Counted from the stretch's first letter, positions 53,021 to 62,111 are shown. The stretch is 64,000 nucleotides of DNA from Streptomyces sp. D2-8 (GCF_023184515.1 NZ_JAAHBP010000001.1:124001-188000); one strand, 5' to 3'. Program-made: numbers and translations. The notes: generated by a model not told the origin, from the sequence alone.

Positions 53021-54370
53021 CTACGCGTACCGCAGCTCCCCCGGGCGCACCGATCGGCGCAGCAGGGGCAGTGCGGTGGCCGCGGCCAGCAGGCAGGTGG
53101 CGTAGACGGCAGCGGGGACCAGGACGATCGCCCAGGGGACCGGCCGGCCGCTGAGCAGGGCGTACCACGTGCCGATGGCCGTCCCGCCGAGGCCGGCGAG
53201 CAGCACCGCGGGGGCCAGCGGCAGCGCCGTCTCCAGCAGCAGGGCCCGGCCGAGCACCGCGTGCGGCACCCCGGCGGCGGCCTGTGCGGCGAGGCCCCGG
53301 CGGCGGGTGGCCAGGGACTCGGCGGTGCCGACGGCGAGGCCGGACAGGGTGATCGCGAAGGCGATGGCGATGGCGGCGCCGGTGAGGTCGAGGCCGGTGA
53401 GGTAGTAGGACGCGGGTGCGGAGAACTTCTGGGTGCGCACCACCTCGCTCAGGACCTGCCGGATGCCCATGAAGCCGGTCCCGACGACCGTCACCAGCAG
53501 CACCGCCGCATGGGTGCGGGCGGCCGACCAGGGGTCGTCGCGCAGCCGTTCCGCCGCGATCAGCGTCGTCGCCGAACGGGCCCGGACGGCGAGGATCCGC
53601 CCGGTCGCCTTCGCGGTGGCCCCGGAGAGCCACACCGCGCCCGCGCCGACCGCGAGGATCACGCCCGCCAGCGTCAGCGGCAACCCGCCGCCCGGCCGGT
53701 TGGCGGCGGGCGTCGCGGTGGCCGCCGTCAGCAGGGCCAGCACCGTGACGAGCAGGAACCCGGCCAGGAACAGCAGCCCGGGCCCCCGGCCGTCGCGCGG
53801 GCCGACCCGGCGTACCCAGCCGAGCGGAGAGGCCACCACCCGGCGCAGCGAAAGCGCCCCCGCCGTCGCGCCCAGCAGCGGTACGGCGACGGCGACCAGG
53901 GCGACCCCCGCCCAGGTCAGGGAGGTGGGCCGGTCCCACAGGCGCAGCAGGAGCAGCACGCAGAGGACGGTGGCGACCGCCGAGCCCAGCAGACAGGCCA
54001 GTCCGGTCTCCAGCGCGGCGATCCGCCGCACCTGCCAGGGCGTCGCCCCGGCCAGCCGCAGCCCGGCCAGCCGGCGGTCGCGGTGCACCGCCCCGATCCG
54101 GGCGCACTGCCCGAGGAACCCGAGCACCGGCACGAGCAGGAGCAGCAGGCCGACGATCACACCGGACCGCGTGCCGGGCTCGTTCAGCAGGCCGGCGGCG
54201 ACGGGCACGTGGTGGCTGCCGCGCAGTGACGCCAGGGCGACGGCGGCCAGCGCGAAGCCGGTCGCGAGCGCCGCCCCCGTCGCCGTGAGGGTCACCCGCC
54301 ACCACTCGCCGCGGTCGGAACCCCGGGTGAGCTCCCAGGCGAGGCGCAGATCGGCCCGGAGCGACGTCAC
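53021..54370 (-). CDS. FtsX-like ABC permease of a PadR-controlled transporter
   Basis: A 449-residue protein with about eight to ten helices and two short FtsX domains, without a large outside domain. It overlaps the ATPase gene by 4 bp (ATGA), so the two form one transporter of unknown substrate. Such PadR-ATPase-FtsX operons in actinobacteria often respond to toxic compounds, but no substrate can be assigned. Confidence 0.85.
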   Translation of the reverse strand: MTSLRADLRLAWELTRGSDRGEWWRVTLTATGAALATGFALAAVALASLRGSHHVPVAAGLLNEPGTRSGVIVGLLLLLVPVLGFLGQCARIGAVHRDRRLAGLRLAGATPWQVRRIAALETGLACLLGSAVATVLCVLLLLRLWDRPTSLTWAGVALVAVAVPLLGATAGALSLRRVVASPLGWVRRVGPRDGRGPGLLFLAGFLLVTVLALLTAATATPAANRPGGGLPLTLAGVILAVGAGAVWLSGATAKATGRILAVRARSATTLIAAERLRDDPWSAARTHAAVLLVTVVGTGFMGIRQVLSEVVRTQKFSAPASYYLTGLDLTGAAIAIAFAITLSGLAVGTAESLATRRRGLAAQAAAGVPHAVLGRALLLETALPLAPAVLLAGLGGTAIGTWYALLSGRPVPWAIVLVPAAVYATCLLAAATALPLLRRSVRPGELRYA

Positions 54371-55053
54371 GCCGTCACCCCCAGCGCCGCCACGGCCCCG
54401 TCCCGCAGCTGGACTTCCCGGTCCGCGTACGCGGCCACCTGGGCGTCGTGCGTGATCAGCAGGACGGCCGTGCCCGACTCGCGGGCGGTGTGGACGAGGG
54501 CCGTCATGACCTGCTCACCGGCCAGGGAGTCCAGCGCACCCGTCGGCTCGTCGGCGAAGACCACCCGCGGGCCGGTGACCAGGGCCCGGGCCAGCGCGGC
54601 CCGTTGCGCCTGGCCGCCGCTCAGCTCGCCCGGCCGCAGGTCCTCCTGGCCCCGCACCCCGAACCGCTCCAGCCACTCCCCGGCCCGGGCCCGGGCGTCG
54701 GCCCGGGCGGTGCCGGCCAGCAGCAGGGGCAGGGCGACGTTGTCCAGGACCGTCAGCTCGGGGATGAGCTGCCCGAACTGGAACACCACGCCGAACTCGG
54801 TGCGCCGCAGCTCGCTCAGCCGCTTCTCGGGCAGGTTCTCCAGCCGCCTTCCGTCGTACGTCACCGAACCCGCGTCCGGGCGGACGATGCCGGCCAGGCA
54901 GTGCAGCAGCGTCGACTTCCCGCTGCCGCTCGCGCCGGTCACGGCGAGGATCTCGCCGGCGTGCAGCTCGACCGACGCGCCGCGCAGGGCGGCCGTACGG
55001 CCGTGCGCCTTGGTGAGGCCACCGGCCGTGAGAAGGGGCACGGGTCTGCTCAT
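54367..55053 (-). CDS. ABC transporter ATPase (LolD/MacB type)
   Basis: A 228-residue ATPase: Walker A VTGASGSGKSTLLHCLAG, Q-loop VFQFGQLIPELTVLDNV, signature ELSGGQAQRAALARAL, Walker B VVFADEPTGALD, H-loop LLITHDAQVAAYA. These are the marks of the LolD/MacB group that drives FtsX permeases. The ATG overlaps the PadR stop (ATGA) and the stop overlaps the permease start. Confidence 0.92.
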   Translation of the reverse strand: MSRPVPLLTAGGLTKAHGRTAALRGASVELHAGEILAVTGASGSGKSTLLHCLAGIVRPDAGSVTYDGRRLENLPEKRLSELRRTEFGVVFQFGQLIPELTVLDNVALPLLLAGTARADARARAGEWLERFGVRGQEDLRPGELSGGQAQRAALARALVTGPRVVFADEPTGALDSLAGEQVMTALVHTARESGTAVLLITHDAQVAAYADREVQLRDGAVAALGVTA

Positions 55054-55583
55054 GCTGCGTCGACCTCCGCGGTCAGGGTGGTGAGCCGGGCCGCCGTGGT
55101 GCTCATCCAGCGGAGGTCGGCGTCGAGGTGGTTGAGGGCGTAGTCCGCCGAGAGCACGGTCGCGAGGTCCGCGCCCTTGGCGGCCTTGACCGTCGTGAGC
55201 TCCCGCATCCGTTCCATATGCGCGGCGCGCTGGGCGCTCAGGTACCCGGCCGGGTCGCCGCCCGAGAGGATCGCGACCACGACCTTGGCGAAGATCTCGT
55301 TCGCCACGAAGGGCGCGGGCGGCGCGATCTCCCCGGCCCACCGGGCCAGTTCGTGGGTCCCCTCGCCCGTCGCCCGGTACGTCGTGCGCTCCGGGCCGCC
55401 GTCCGAGTCGGTGCCGTCGACCTCGGCCAGGCCGTCCCGCACGAGGCGCTGCAGGGTCGTGTAGACCTGCCCGTAGGCCAGCGGGCGGGCCTGCGGGAAG
55501 CGTTCGTCGTGGCGTCGCTTGAGGTCGTAGCCATGACTCGGACCCGTCGCGAGCAGGCCCAGCAGGATGTGGCGGGTGCTCAT
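55050..55583 (-). CDS. PadR-family transcriptional regulator
   Basis: A 177-residue regulator. The N-terminal winged helix is STRHILLGLLATGPSHGYDL followed by FPQARPLAYGQVYTTLQRLVRDGLAEVD; a C-terminal helical dimerisation part follows. PadR proteins usually repress their own operon and release DNA on binding a small molecule. It heads the ATPase-permease operon. A palindrome lies 19 bp upstream of the start. ATG 55592 is an alternative start. Confidence 0.9.
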   Translation of the reverse strand: MSTRHILLGLLATGPSHGYDLKRRHDERFPQARPLAYGQVYTTLQRLVRDGLAEVDGTDSDGGPERTTYRATGEGTHELARWAGEIAPPAPFVANEIFAKVVVAILSGGDPAGYLSAQRAAHMERMRELTTVKAAKGADLATVLSADYALNHLDADLRWMSTTAARLTTLTAEVDAA

Positions 55584-55598
55584 GCCGATCATTATGCA

Positions 55599-55618
55599 CT
55601 GAGTACATGTACTGAGTG
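55599..55618. promoter_or_regulatory. palindromic candidate PadR operator
   Basis: ACTGAGTACATGTACTGAGT, with a perfect 12-bp core AGTACATGTACT at 55602-55613, sits just upstream of the PadR start. The ACTGAGT heptamer is also directly repeated. The position fits autorepression. Confidence 0.7.
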
Positions 55619-55662
55619 AATAGTGAGCGGTGGAGAAGTCCGCCGCCGAACCTCCGAAGGGT

Positions 55663-58515
55663 TCACTCCGAGACGGCGTACGCCTCCGCCGACCACAGCG
55701 AATACCCGTACGCGGTCGCCCGCTTGTCGCCCTGCACACGCACGAAGCGCACGTCCCGTTCGTCCATCGGGACGCTCTCCCGGCCGCCCCGGCCGTCCCG
55801 CACCACGGCGGCGGTGCGCCAGCGGCGGCCGTCCGGGGAGACCTGCACGCGATAGGACGAGGGGTGGGCGTCCTGCCAGTGCAGCGCGACCCGGCCGAGC
55901 CGCGCCGGGCGGGCCAACTCGACCTGCCACCAGGCGCCGTCGTCGACCGGGGACGACCAGCGGGTCCGCGGGTCGCCGTCGTTCGCCGCCGACGCGGGGA
56001 AGTCGGGTGTCTCGTCGCCCGAGGAACGGGCGGTGCCGGTACGGGCCAGGTCGGGGCCGCCGGTGGGCGGGACGGCGCGGACGGTGAGCGTGCGGCCCGC
56101 TCCCGCGAACCCCAGCCGGACGCCGTACGACCGCATCGGGGCGCCACGCTCCACGGTCACCTCGACCGGGACCTCGACCGTCGTGCCGCGCCGCACGGTC
56201 AGCTCGCCCTTGGGCACCCGCACCCGGACGCCCTCGGGCGCCTCGGCGGTGAGCCGGCCGCGGGCGTCGGCGGGGCGCAGCGACCCGAGCCGGACGGTCA
56301 GCCGCTCGGTCCGGCCGGTCTCGACGTCCGCCCGGTCGCGGGGCAGGCCGAGGGAGGTGGCGGGGGAGTCGGTGAACCAGGGGATGAGGTGCTGGACACG
56401 GGAGGGGGCGGGGCCGGTGATCCGCAGGGCGTCGACTCGCGTCGCGAGCCGCACCTCGGTCGCCCCGGACTCGTCCAGCCGGCCGGCCTCCCGCCAGCCC
56501 TGCCCCGGCACATGCACCTCGACGCCGCCCTCGGTGCCCGGCTCGGTCAGGGCCGACACGGCGGTCAGCGCCCGGGGCTGCGGAAAGCGCAGGGTGCGGC
56601 CGCCGCCGGGGTTGCGGGGCGGCTCGTGGTCGATGCCCGACCAGGCCGCGTACGACTTCTGGGCCCGCTGCAGGAACGGGTCCAGCACGTCCTTGCCGAC
56701 CTCGACCGGCGCCGACTCCAGCCGGGCCCGCAGGACGCCGAGCCTGCGGTACGCCTCCCAGGCCGCCGCCGCGTCCCCGGCGCGCTGCGCGTCCAGCATG
56801 CCCAGCGCCGCCGTGCCCGCCTCGCCGTAGTCCGCCAGCTGCTCCGACCAGGGGGCGACCTCGGAGCCGAGGCCGGTTCCGGACAGTCGCCGGGGCAGCT
56901 CGCGCAGCACGGTGAAGGCCTCGCGCAGCCGCCGCGCGGCGTCGCCGTCGCTGCCGGCTCCGCCGGCCGTGCGGGACGTCCAGTACGCCTCGGTCAGCGG
57001 GCGCAGATACGCCGACTCCTCGTCGTCCAGGACCGACGACGCGTCGTTGCCGGCCAGCGCGGCCAGGGCCTGTTCGCGGCGCCGGTCCCCGCCCGCGAGG
57101 TCGGCGATCGCGGCGCGCCAGGACCGCGCGGGGCGGTAGGCGCGCGGGTTCCAGGCGTAGTCGGCGGCGGTGAACAGCGGGATGCGCGACGCCTCCGGCT
57201 GCTGCATCGCGTTGGCGAGCAGGGCGGCCGAGCCGGTCGCGACGGCCGGCTCACGCCCCCGGTAGGGGCCGAGGAAGATGCGGCCGGGGTCGTAGTCGTT
57301 GACCGGGTAGTTGTCCATCGTGACCAGCGGATGCCCGAACGCCTCGCGCGCGTCGGCCAGTTCGCCGCCCGTGATGGTGCGGGGCACCACCCCGACGCCC
57401 GTCCACGCCACCTCGACGCCCGCGGCCAGCTCCTTCGCCAGCGCCCGCCGGTAGTCGGTCGTGCCGTCCTCGTAGTACTCGGTCGGCATCAGGGACAGAC
57501 CGGCGGCGCCGGGGTGCCGCTGCGCCAGGTGCCGGGCCACGATGTTCGCCACCCGGGCCTGCGCCCGCGCCGCCGCCTCGGGGCCGGAGCCGAACCGGTC
57601 GGCGTCCGCCCCGCAGTGCCACTCGCTGTAGCTGACGTCCTGGAACTGGAGCTGGAACGCCCGGAAGCCCAGCGCCCACATCGCGTCCAGCTTGCGCGTC
57701 AGCGCCCGCACATCGGCGTCCGACGCGAAGCACATCGCCTGGCCCGGGGCCACCGCCCAGCCCAGCGAGACGTGGTTGCGGCGCGCCCGCTCGGCCAGCT
57801 CCCGGAACCGGGCCCGCTGCTGCGCCGGGTAGGGCTCACGCCACCGGGCCTGCCGGTAGAGGTCGTCCCCGGGGGCGTAGAGGTAGCGGTTCTGCTTGGT
57901 GCGCCCCATGAAGTCCAGCTGCGCCAGCCGCTGCCGGTGCGTCCAGGCGGTGCCGTAGAAGCCCTCGGTGATGCCGCGTACGGCGGTGCCGGGCCAGTCG
58001 CGGACGACGGCCGCCGCGATCGTTCTGCCGGGGCGCAGGAGCTGCCGCAGTGTCTGCACGGCGTGGAAGAGGCCGTCCTCGCCGGTGCCGGTGAGGGAGA
58101 CGCCGCCCTGGCCCGCGGACAGCTCGTACCCCCCGGCGGGAAGGGCGTGCCGGTCACCCGGGCGCACGGGCTCCGTCCGCGCCCGCACGACCAGGGCGCC
58201 CGGTCCGGCCGTGTCCGTGATCCGGCGGGCCCCGGCCTGCCGCAGCAGCTCGCGCAGGGTTTCGACGGCGTGGGGGTCCGCCTGGGGGCCGGTGATCAGC
58301 GCGACCTCGTCCGGCACCACGACCGGGGCGCCGTTCGCGCGCAGCGACTGCGGGCGCGGCCAGACGGAGAGGTCCGGTCCGGCGGTGTCGGGGGCCGGTG
58401 TCGTGGTCGTGCCGGGGGAGGGCGGAGCCGCGAGCGCGGCGGGCGGGACGACGAGGCTCCCGGCGACGACGGCGACCGCGAGGGCCGCGGCCCGCTTCCC
58501 ACGCCGCAGTCCCAC
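55663..58515 (-). CDS. secreted GH84-type beta-N-acetylglucosaminidase with discoidin-like domain
   Basis: A 950-residue exported protein. Signal peptide about 1-30; GH20/84 N-terminal domain (about 45-165); GH84 catalytic barrel from VVRDWPGTAVRGITEGFYGT to about residue 480; helical domain; and a C-terminal F5/8 type C (CBM32-like) domain (about 790-945, ending near SLWSAEAYAV). In characterised GH84 enzymes two adjacent Asp residues are catalytic. Here the matching site reads FQLQFQDVSYSEWHC, Gln292-Asp293, so the first Asp is Gln. GTG 58515 follows GGAGGGGGCC. It probably acts on extracellular amino-sugar glycans, fitting the csn operon nearby. Confidence 0.85.
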   Translation of the reverse strand: MGLRRGKRAAALAVAVVAGSLVVPPAALAAPPSPGTTTTPAPDTAGPDLSVWPRPQSLRANGAPVVVPDEVALITGPQADPHAVETLRELLRQAGARRITDTAGPGALVVRARTEPVRPGDRHALPAGGYELSAGQGGVSLTGTGEDGLFHAVQTLRQLLRPGRTIAAAVVRDWPGTAVRGITEGFYGTAWTHRQRLAQLDFMGRTKQNRYLYAPGDDLYRQARWREPYPAQQRARFRELAERARRNHVSLGWAVAPGQAMCFASDADVRALTRKLDAMWALGFRAFQLQFQDVSYSEWHCGADADRFGSGPEAAARAQARVANIVARHLAQRHPGAAGLSLMPTEYYEDGTTDYRRALAKELAAGVEVAWTGVGVVPRTITGGELADAREAFGHPLVTMDNYPVNDYDPGRIFLGPYRGREPAVATGSAALLANAMQQPEASRIPLFTAADYAWNPRAYRPARSWRAAIADLAGGDRRREQALAALAGNDASSVLDDEESAYLRPLTEAYWTSRTAGGAGSDGDAARRLREAFTVLRELPRRLSGTGLGSEVAPWSEQLADYGEAGTAALGMLDAQRAGDAAAAWEAYRRLGVLRARLESAPVEVGKDVLDPFLQRAQKSYAAWSGIDHEPPRNPGGGRTLRFPQPRALTAVSALTEPGTEGGVEVHVPGQGWREAGRLDESGATEVRLATRVDALRITGPAPSRVQHLIPWFTDSPATSLGLPRDRADVETGRTERLTVRLGSLRPADARGRLTAEAPEGVRVRVPKGELTVRRGTTVEVPVEVTVERGAPMRSYGVRLGFAGAGRTLTVRAVPPTGGPDLARTGTARSSGDETPDFPASAANDGDPRTRWSSPVDDGAWWQVELARPARLGRVALHWQDAHPSSYRVQVSPDGRRWRTAAVVRDGRGGRESVPMDERDVRFVRVQGDKRATAYGYSLWSAEAYAVSE

Positions 58516-58740
58516 AGGCCCCCTCCAGATGTGTTCGACCGGCAGAACGAGCCCACCACCCGCCCGGGGAAGGTGTCAACGAGAGTGGCCGTTGTGGGCG
58601 AAATGCCGGAATCTGGACTGTGTGGAGGGCGAGCGGAATGTGAGCAGAAGCACGATCTTCGGTCTGGGGCGTCTGCCTTCGCGTCGACTGGGTAGGGCTG
58701 CGATGACCCATTGAAAGCCGTACTCGACAAGGAGGCCCCC

Positions 58741-58998
58741 GTGGCTGCGATGACTTTCCTTCCGCTCCCGGCCCAGTCCAAACCCGTGGCGGACCAGTCC
58801 GCCGACCTCGACGACCCCCACTACGCAGGCCCCCGCTACTGCGTCTTCAGCTCCGAGAGCACCCACACCGAACTGCCGCTGACCAGCGAGCCCCCGCTTC
58901 CCGACGCCGAGCCCCTCACCAGTGAGCCGCCGCTCGCCGAAGCCGCACCTCTGACCAGCGAGCCCCCGGCCTTCGTCCCGGACTACTCGAGGATGTAG
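58741..58998 (+). CDS. small repeat protein upstream of malQ, unknown function
   Basis: An 85-residue acidic, Pro-rich protein. GTG 58741 is preceded by AAGGAGGCCCCC, an excellent ribosome site. The C-terminal half has three tandem 12-residue units, each PLTSEPP followed by five variable residues. There is one Cys (GPRYCVF), no signal peptide and no membrane helix. The TAG stop abuts the malQ ATG without a gap, so the genes are co-translated. No domain is recognised; a regulatory or binding partner of MalQ is possible but unproven. Confidence 0.7.
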   Translation: MAAMTFLPLPAQSKPVADQSADLDDPHYAGPRYCVFSSESTHTELPLTSEPPLPDAEPLTSEPPLAEAAPLTSEPPAFVPDYSRM

Positions 58999-61083
58999 AT
59001 GACCGCACCCCGGCCGGCCGACCCGCCATCCGAGGACCTGTCCCGCCTCGCCGTCCTGCACGGCGTCGCCACTTCCTACAGTCCGTCCCCGGACCGCGCG
59101 GTCGCGGCCTCGGCCACCGCGGTCACCCTGGCCCTGGCCGCCCTCGACGTGGACGCGAGCACGCCCGGCGCCGTACGCGCCGCGCTCGCGGCCCGCGAGC
59201 GGGAAGTGGGCGAACGGCTGCTGCCGCCGACCGTGGTCGGCTGGAGCGGCAGCCCCCCGGCCGCCCTGGCGGCGCTCCCCGAGGGAACCCGGCTGCGGAT
59301 CGACACCGAGCAGGGCGAGAGCCGCGCCTCGGCGGACGCCCTCCCACCCGGCGTCCACCGGCTGACCGCCACCACCCCCGACGGCCGCACCGCCACGGCC
59401 CACCTGATCGTCGCCCCGCCCCGGCTGCCCACCCCCGCCGGCCGCTCCTACGGGCTCCTCGTCCAGCTCTACTCCCTGCTGTCCCGCCGCTCCTGGGGCA
59501 TGGGCGACCTCGGCGACCTCGCCGAGCTGGCCGGCTGGGCCGGGCGGTCGCTCGGCGCCGGGTTCGTCCAGGTCAACCCGCTGCACGCGGCCGTGCCCGG
59601 AGCCCCCACCGACCCCTCCCCGTACCGCCCCTCCTCACGCCGCTTCCCCGACCCCGTGCACCTGCGCATCGAGGACGTCCCCGAGACCGCGTACGTCGAG
59701 GACCCCGAACGCCTGCGCGGCCTGCTGGAGAGATCCGGCCGGCTGCGCGAGGCGGTGCTGCGCGAGGGCGCGTTGATCGACCGGGACGCCGTGTGGGAGC
59801 TCAAGCGGGAGGCGCTGGAGCTGCTCGGCGAGGTCCCGCTCGGTCCCGGCCGGCGCGCCGCCTACTGCGACTTCCTCGCCGAGCAGGGCCAGGCCCTGGA
59901 GGACCACGCCACCTGGTGCGCGCTCGCCGAGGTGCACGGCTCCGACTGGCACCGCTGGCCGACCGGCCTGCGCGACCCGCGTTCGGCCGAGACCGTGCAG
60001 GCCCGCAACGGCCTGATGGACCGGGTCGACTTCTGGTCCCGGCTCGCCTGGCTCACCGACACCCAGCTGACCGCCGCGCAGCGCGCCGGGCGCGAGGCGG
60101 GGATGCCCGTCGGGATCGTGCACGACCTCGCGGTCGGCGTGCACCCCGGCGGCGCCGACGCCTGGGCGCAGCAGGAGTACTTCGCCGCCGGCATGTCGGT
60201 GGGCGCCCCGCCGGACGCCTTCAACGCCCGCGGCCAGGACTGGGGCCTGCCGCCCTGGCGCCCCGACCGCCTGGCCGCGTCCGGCTACGCCCCGTTCCGC
60301 GAGCTGCTGCGCGCCCTGTTCCGCTACGCCGGAGCCCTGCGCATCGACCACGTCATGGGCCTGTTCCGCCTCTGGTGGGTCCCGCAGGGCCACCCGCCCA
60401 CCGAGGGCACCTACGTCCGCTACGACGCCGAGGCCATGCTCGCCGTCCTCGTCCTGGAGGCCTCCCGGGCCGGGGCGCTGGTGATCGGCGAGGACCTCGG
60501 CACCGTCGAGCCCGGCGTCCGCGAGGCGCTGCGCGAGCGCGGCGTGCTCGGCACGTCCGTGCTGTGGTTCGAGCGCGACTGGGAGGGCGACGGCCGCCCC
60601 CTGCCCCCCGATGGCTGGCGCGCCGACTGTCTGGCCACCGCCACCACCCACGATCTGCCCTCCACGGCCGCCCGCCTCACCGGCGAGCACGTCGAGCTCC
60701 GCGACAGCCTGGGCCTGCTGACCCGCCCGCTGGAAGAGGAGCGCGCCGAGGCCGCCGCGGACGCGGGGGAGTGGCTGTCCCTGCTCTCCCGGCTCGGCCT
60801 GCTGCACGGCACGGGCGGCGGCAGCGACAGGTCGTCGGAGGAGGCCGAGATCCAGGCCGTCCACCGCTTCCTGCTGCGCACCCCGGCCCGCATGGTCGGT
60901 GTCTGGCTCCCCGACTGCGTCGGCGACCGCCGCCCGCAGAACCTCCCGGGGACCTGGGACCAGTACCCGAACTGGCGCCTGCCGATCGCGGACGCGCAGG
61001 GGCGGCCGGTGACGCTGGAGGACCTGGCGGCCTCGCCGCGGCTGCACGCGCTGATGGAGGTGCTCAGAGAGGGCGGCGCATGA
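58999..61083 (+). CDS. malQ: 4-alpha-glucanotransferase (amylomaltase)
   Basis: A 694-residue GH77 enzyme that transfers alpha-1,4-glucan segments between malto-oligosaccharides in glycogen/maltodextrin use. An N-terminal extension (about 1-145) of actinobacterial type is followed by the GH77 barrel: SRRSWGMGDLGDLAELAGWA, ALRIDHVMGLFRLWWVPQG with the nucleophile Asp, GEDLGTVEPGVREAL with the acid Glu, and TTHDLPSTAARLTG with the third Asp. The start abuts the small repeat gene. It is cytoplasmic. Confidence 0.95.
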   Translation: MTAPRPADPPSEDLSRLAVLHGVATSYSPSPDRAVAASATAVTLALAALDVDASTPGAVRAALAAREREVGERLLPPTVVGWSGSPPAALAALPEGTRLRIDTEQGESRASADALPPGVHRLTATTPDGRTATAHLIVAPPRLPTPAGRSYGLLVQLYSLLSRRSWGMGDLGDLAELAGWAGRSLGAGFVQVNPLHAAVPGAPTDPSPYRPSSRRFPDPVHLRIEDVPETAYVEDPERLRGLLERSGRLREAVLREGALIDRDAVWELKREALELLGEVPLGPGRRAAYCDFLAEQGQALEDHATWCALAEVHGSDWHRWPTGLRDPRSAETVQARNGLMDRVDFWSRLAWLTDTQLTAAQRAGREAGMPVGIVHDLAVGVHPGGADAWAQQEYFAAGMSVGAPPDAFNARGQDWGLPPWRPDRLAASGYAPFRELLRALFRYAGALRIDHVMGLFRLWWVPQGHPPTEGTYVRYDAEAMLAVLVLEASRAGALVIGEDLGTVEPGVREALRERGVLGTSVLWFERDWEGDGRPLPPDGWRADCLATATTHDLPSTAARLTGEHVELRDSLGLLTRPLEEERAEAAADAGEWLSLLSRLGLLHGTGGGSDRSSEEAEIQAVHRFLLRTPARMVGVWLPDCVGDRRPQNLPGTWDQYPNWRLPIADAQGRPVTLEDLAASPRLHALMEVLREGGA

Positions 61084-61146
61084 GGTGCGGGCCCCTTACG
61101 GCACCCCGGGCGCGCGGCCCCGGTCGGCGTTGGATACTTTGACACC

Positions 61147-61434
61147 GTGGACAAGAAGAACGCCCTGCGCGCCGGCGCCCTGGCAGCCGGTACGACGCTG
61201 ATGATGCTGCTCATGTCGTCCCCCGCGAGCGCGCTTGCCCGCGACGACGGTGACGACCCCGGCCCGGGCCTGAGCGTCATCGAGACGCTGGGCCTCTTCG
61301 TCGCGGCTCCGATCGTGCTGTATCTGGTCATCCACGCACTGGTGGTGATCGGCGACAAGACGCACAAGAAGAAGGACCCGACCAGCTCCAACATTGCCAC
61401 CAAGGCCGACGCGAAGAGCGAAGTCAAGGCCTGA
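61147..61434 (+). CDS. small membrane protein of unknown function
   Basis: A 95-residue protein with a cleavable-looking N-terminal hydrophobic segment (LAAGTTLMMLLMSSPASALA), a second helix (ETLGLFVAAPIVLYLVIHAL) and a Lys-rich cytoplasmic tail. No domain known. No Shine-Dalgarno sequence precedes GTG 61147; a -10-like TACTTT lies 6 bp upstream, so the mRNA may be leaderless. Followed by a strong terminator. Confidence 0.72.
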   Translation: MDKKNALRAGALAAGTTLMMLLMSSPASALARDDGDDPGPGLSVIETLGLFVAAPIVLYLVIHALVVIGDKTHKKKDPTSSNIATKADAKSEVKA

Positions 61435-61450
61435 CCAGCGCGTTCCTCTT

Positions 61451-61487
61451 CGAGGGCGCCGTCGCGACGACCGCGACGGCGCCCTCG
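61451..61487. terminator. bidirectional terminator between small membrane protein and MarR genes
   Basis: Perfect 16-bp stem CGAGGGCGCCGTCGCG / CGCGACGGCGCCCTCG with a 5-nt loop, between convergent stops at 61434 and 61493. Confidence 0.9.
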
Positions 61488-61492
61488 TCGTG

Positions 61493-62005
61493 TCAGGGCC
61501 TGTCCGTCCCCGCCAGCAGGTCCCGCAGCAGATCGGCCAGCTGCCCGGCCCGCTGCGCGCCCAGGGCGGACAGCGCCTCCGTCTGGACCGCCAGCCCCGC
61601 CGCGACCGCCTCGTCGACCAGTCCGAGGCCCTCGTCGGTGAGCGTGACGTGCAGCCCGCGCCGGTCGTGCGGATCGGGGGAGCGGCGCAGCAGCCCCGCC
61701 CGCTCCAGCTTGTCCAGGCGTCCCGTCATGCCGCCGGTGGTGAGCATCAGCGTCGCGGAGAGCTGCCGGGGTGAGAGCGTGTAGGGCTCGCCGGAGCGGC
61801 GCAGGGTCGCCAGGACGTCGAACTCCCCGCGGGAGATCCCGAACGTCGCGTACGCCTTCCCCACCCGCTCGCCGATCGCGTGTGAGAGGCGGTTGACCCG
61901 GCCGAAGACCTCCATGGCGGCGGTGTCGAGGTCGGGCCGGACCGTCGCCCACTGGCCGATGATCGCGTCGACGGGGTCCTTGCGCTGCTCCGGGTGTTCG
62001 CTCAT
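61493..62005 (-). CDS. MarR-family transcriptional regulator
   Basis: A 170-residue winged-helix regulator: FGISRGEFDVLATLRRSGEP, LSPRQLSATLMLTTGGMTGR as recognition region, and wing RSPDPHDRRGLHVTLTDEG. It is divergent from an EamA exporter, with a long inverted repeat between them, so it likely represses both until its ligand appears. ATG 62005 has no clear ribosome site; the open frame extends upstream but runs into the operator. Confidence 0.9.
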   Translation of the reverse strand: MSEHPEQRKDPVDAIIGQWATVRPDLDTAAMEVFGRVNRLSHAIGERVGKAYATFGISRGEFDVLATLRRSGEPYTLSPRQLSATLMLTTGGMTGRLDKLERAGLLRRSPDPHDRRGLHVTLTDEGLGLVDEAVAAGLAVQTEALSALGAQRAGQLADLLRDLLAGTDRP

Positions 62006-62040
62006 GCCACGAGTATCGGCCGCCCCTCGGTCACCCGCAA

Positions 62041-62083
62041 GAAAGTAGCTTGACTGAAAGTTGCTTAACAGTAAGCTACTTTC
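62041..62083. promoter_or_regulatory. inverted repeat operator between marR-type and eamA-type genes
   Basis: Perfect 11-bp arms GAAAGTAGCTT (62041) and AAGCTACTTTC (62073) separated by 21 bp that contain a third related half-site, GAAAGTTGCTTA. It lies in the 106-bp gap between the divergent starts, an excellent MarR operator candidate controlling both genes. Confidence 0.8.
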
Positions 62084-62111
62084 CGCCGACCTACTTCGAA
62101 GGGTGTCTCCC

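Noticed and set aside
58741..58998. Repeat protein as a multicore RiPP precursor
   Set aside because: No modifying enzyme is nearby; the adjacent gene is an amylomaltase, and the repeats lack a typical leader or core residues.
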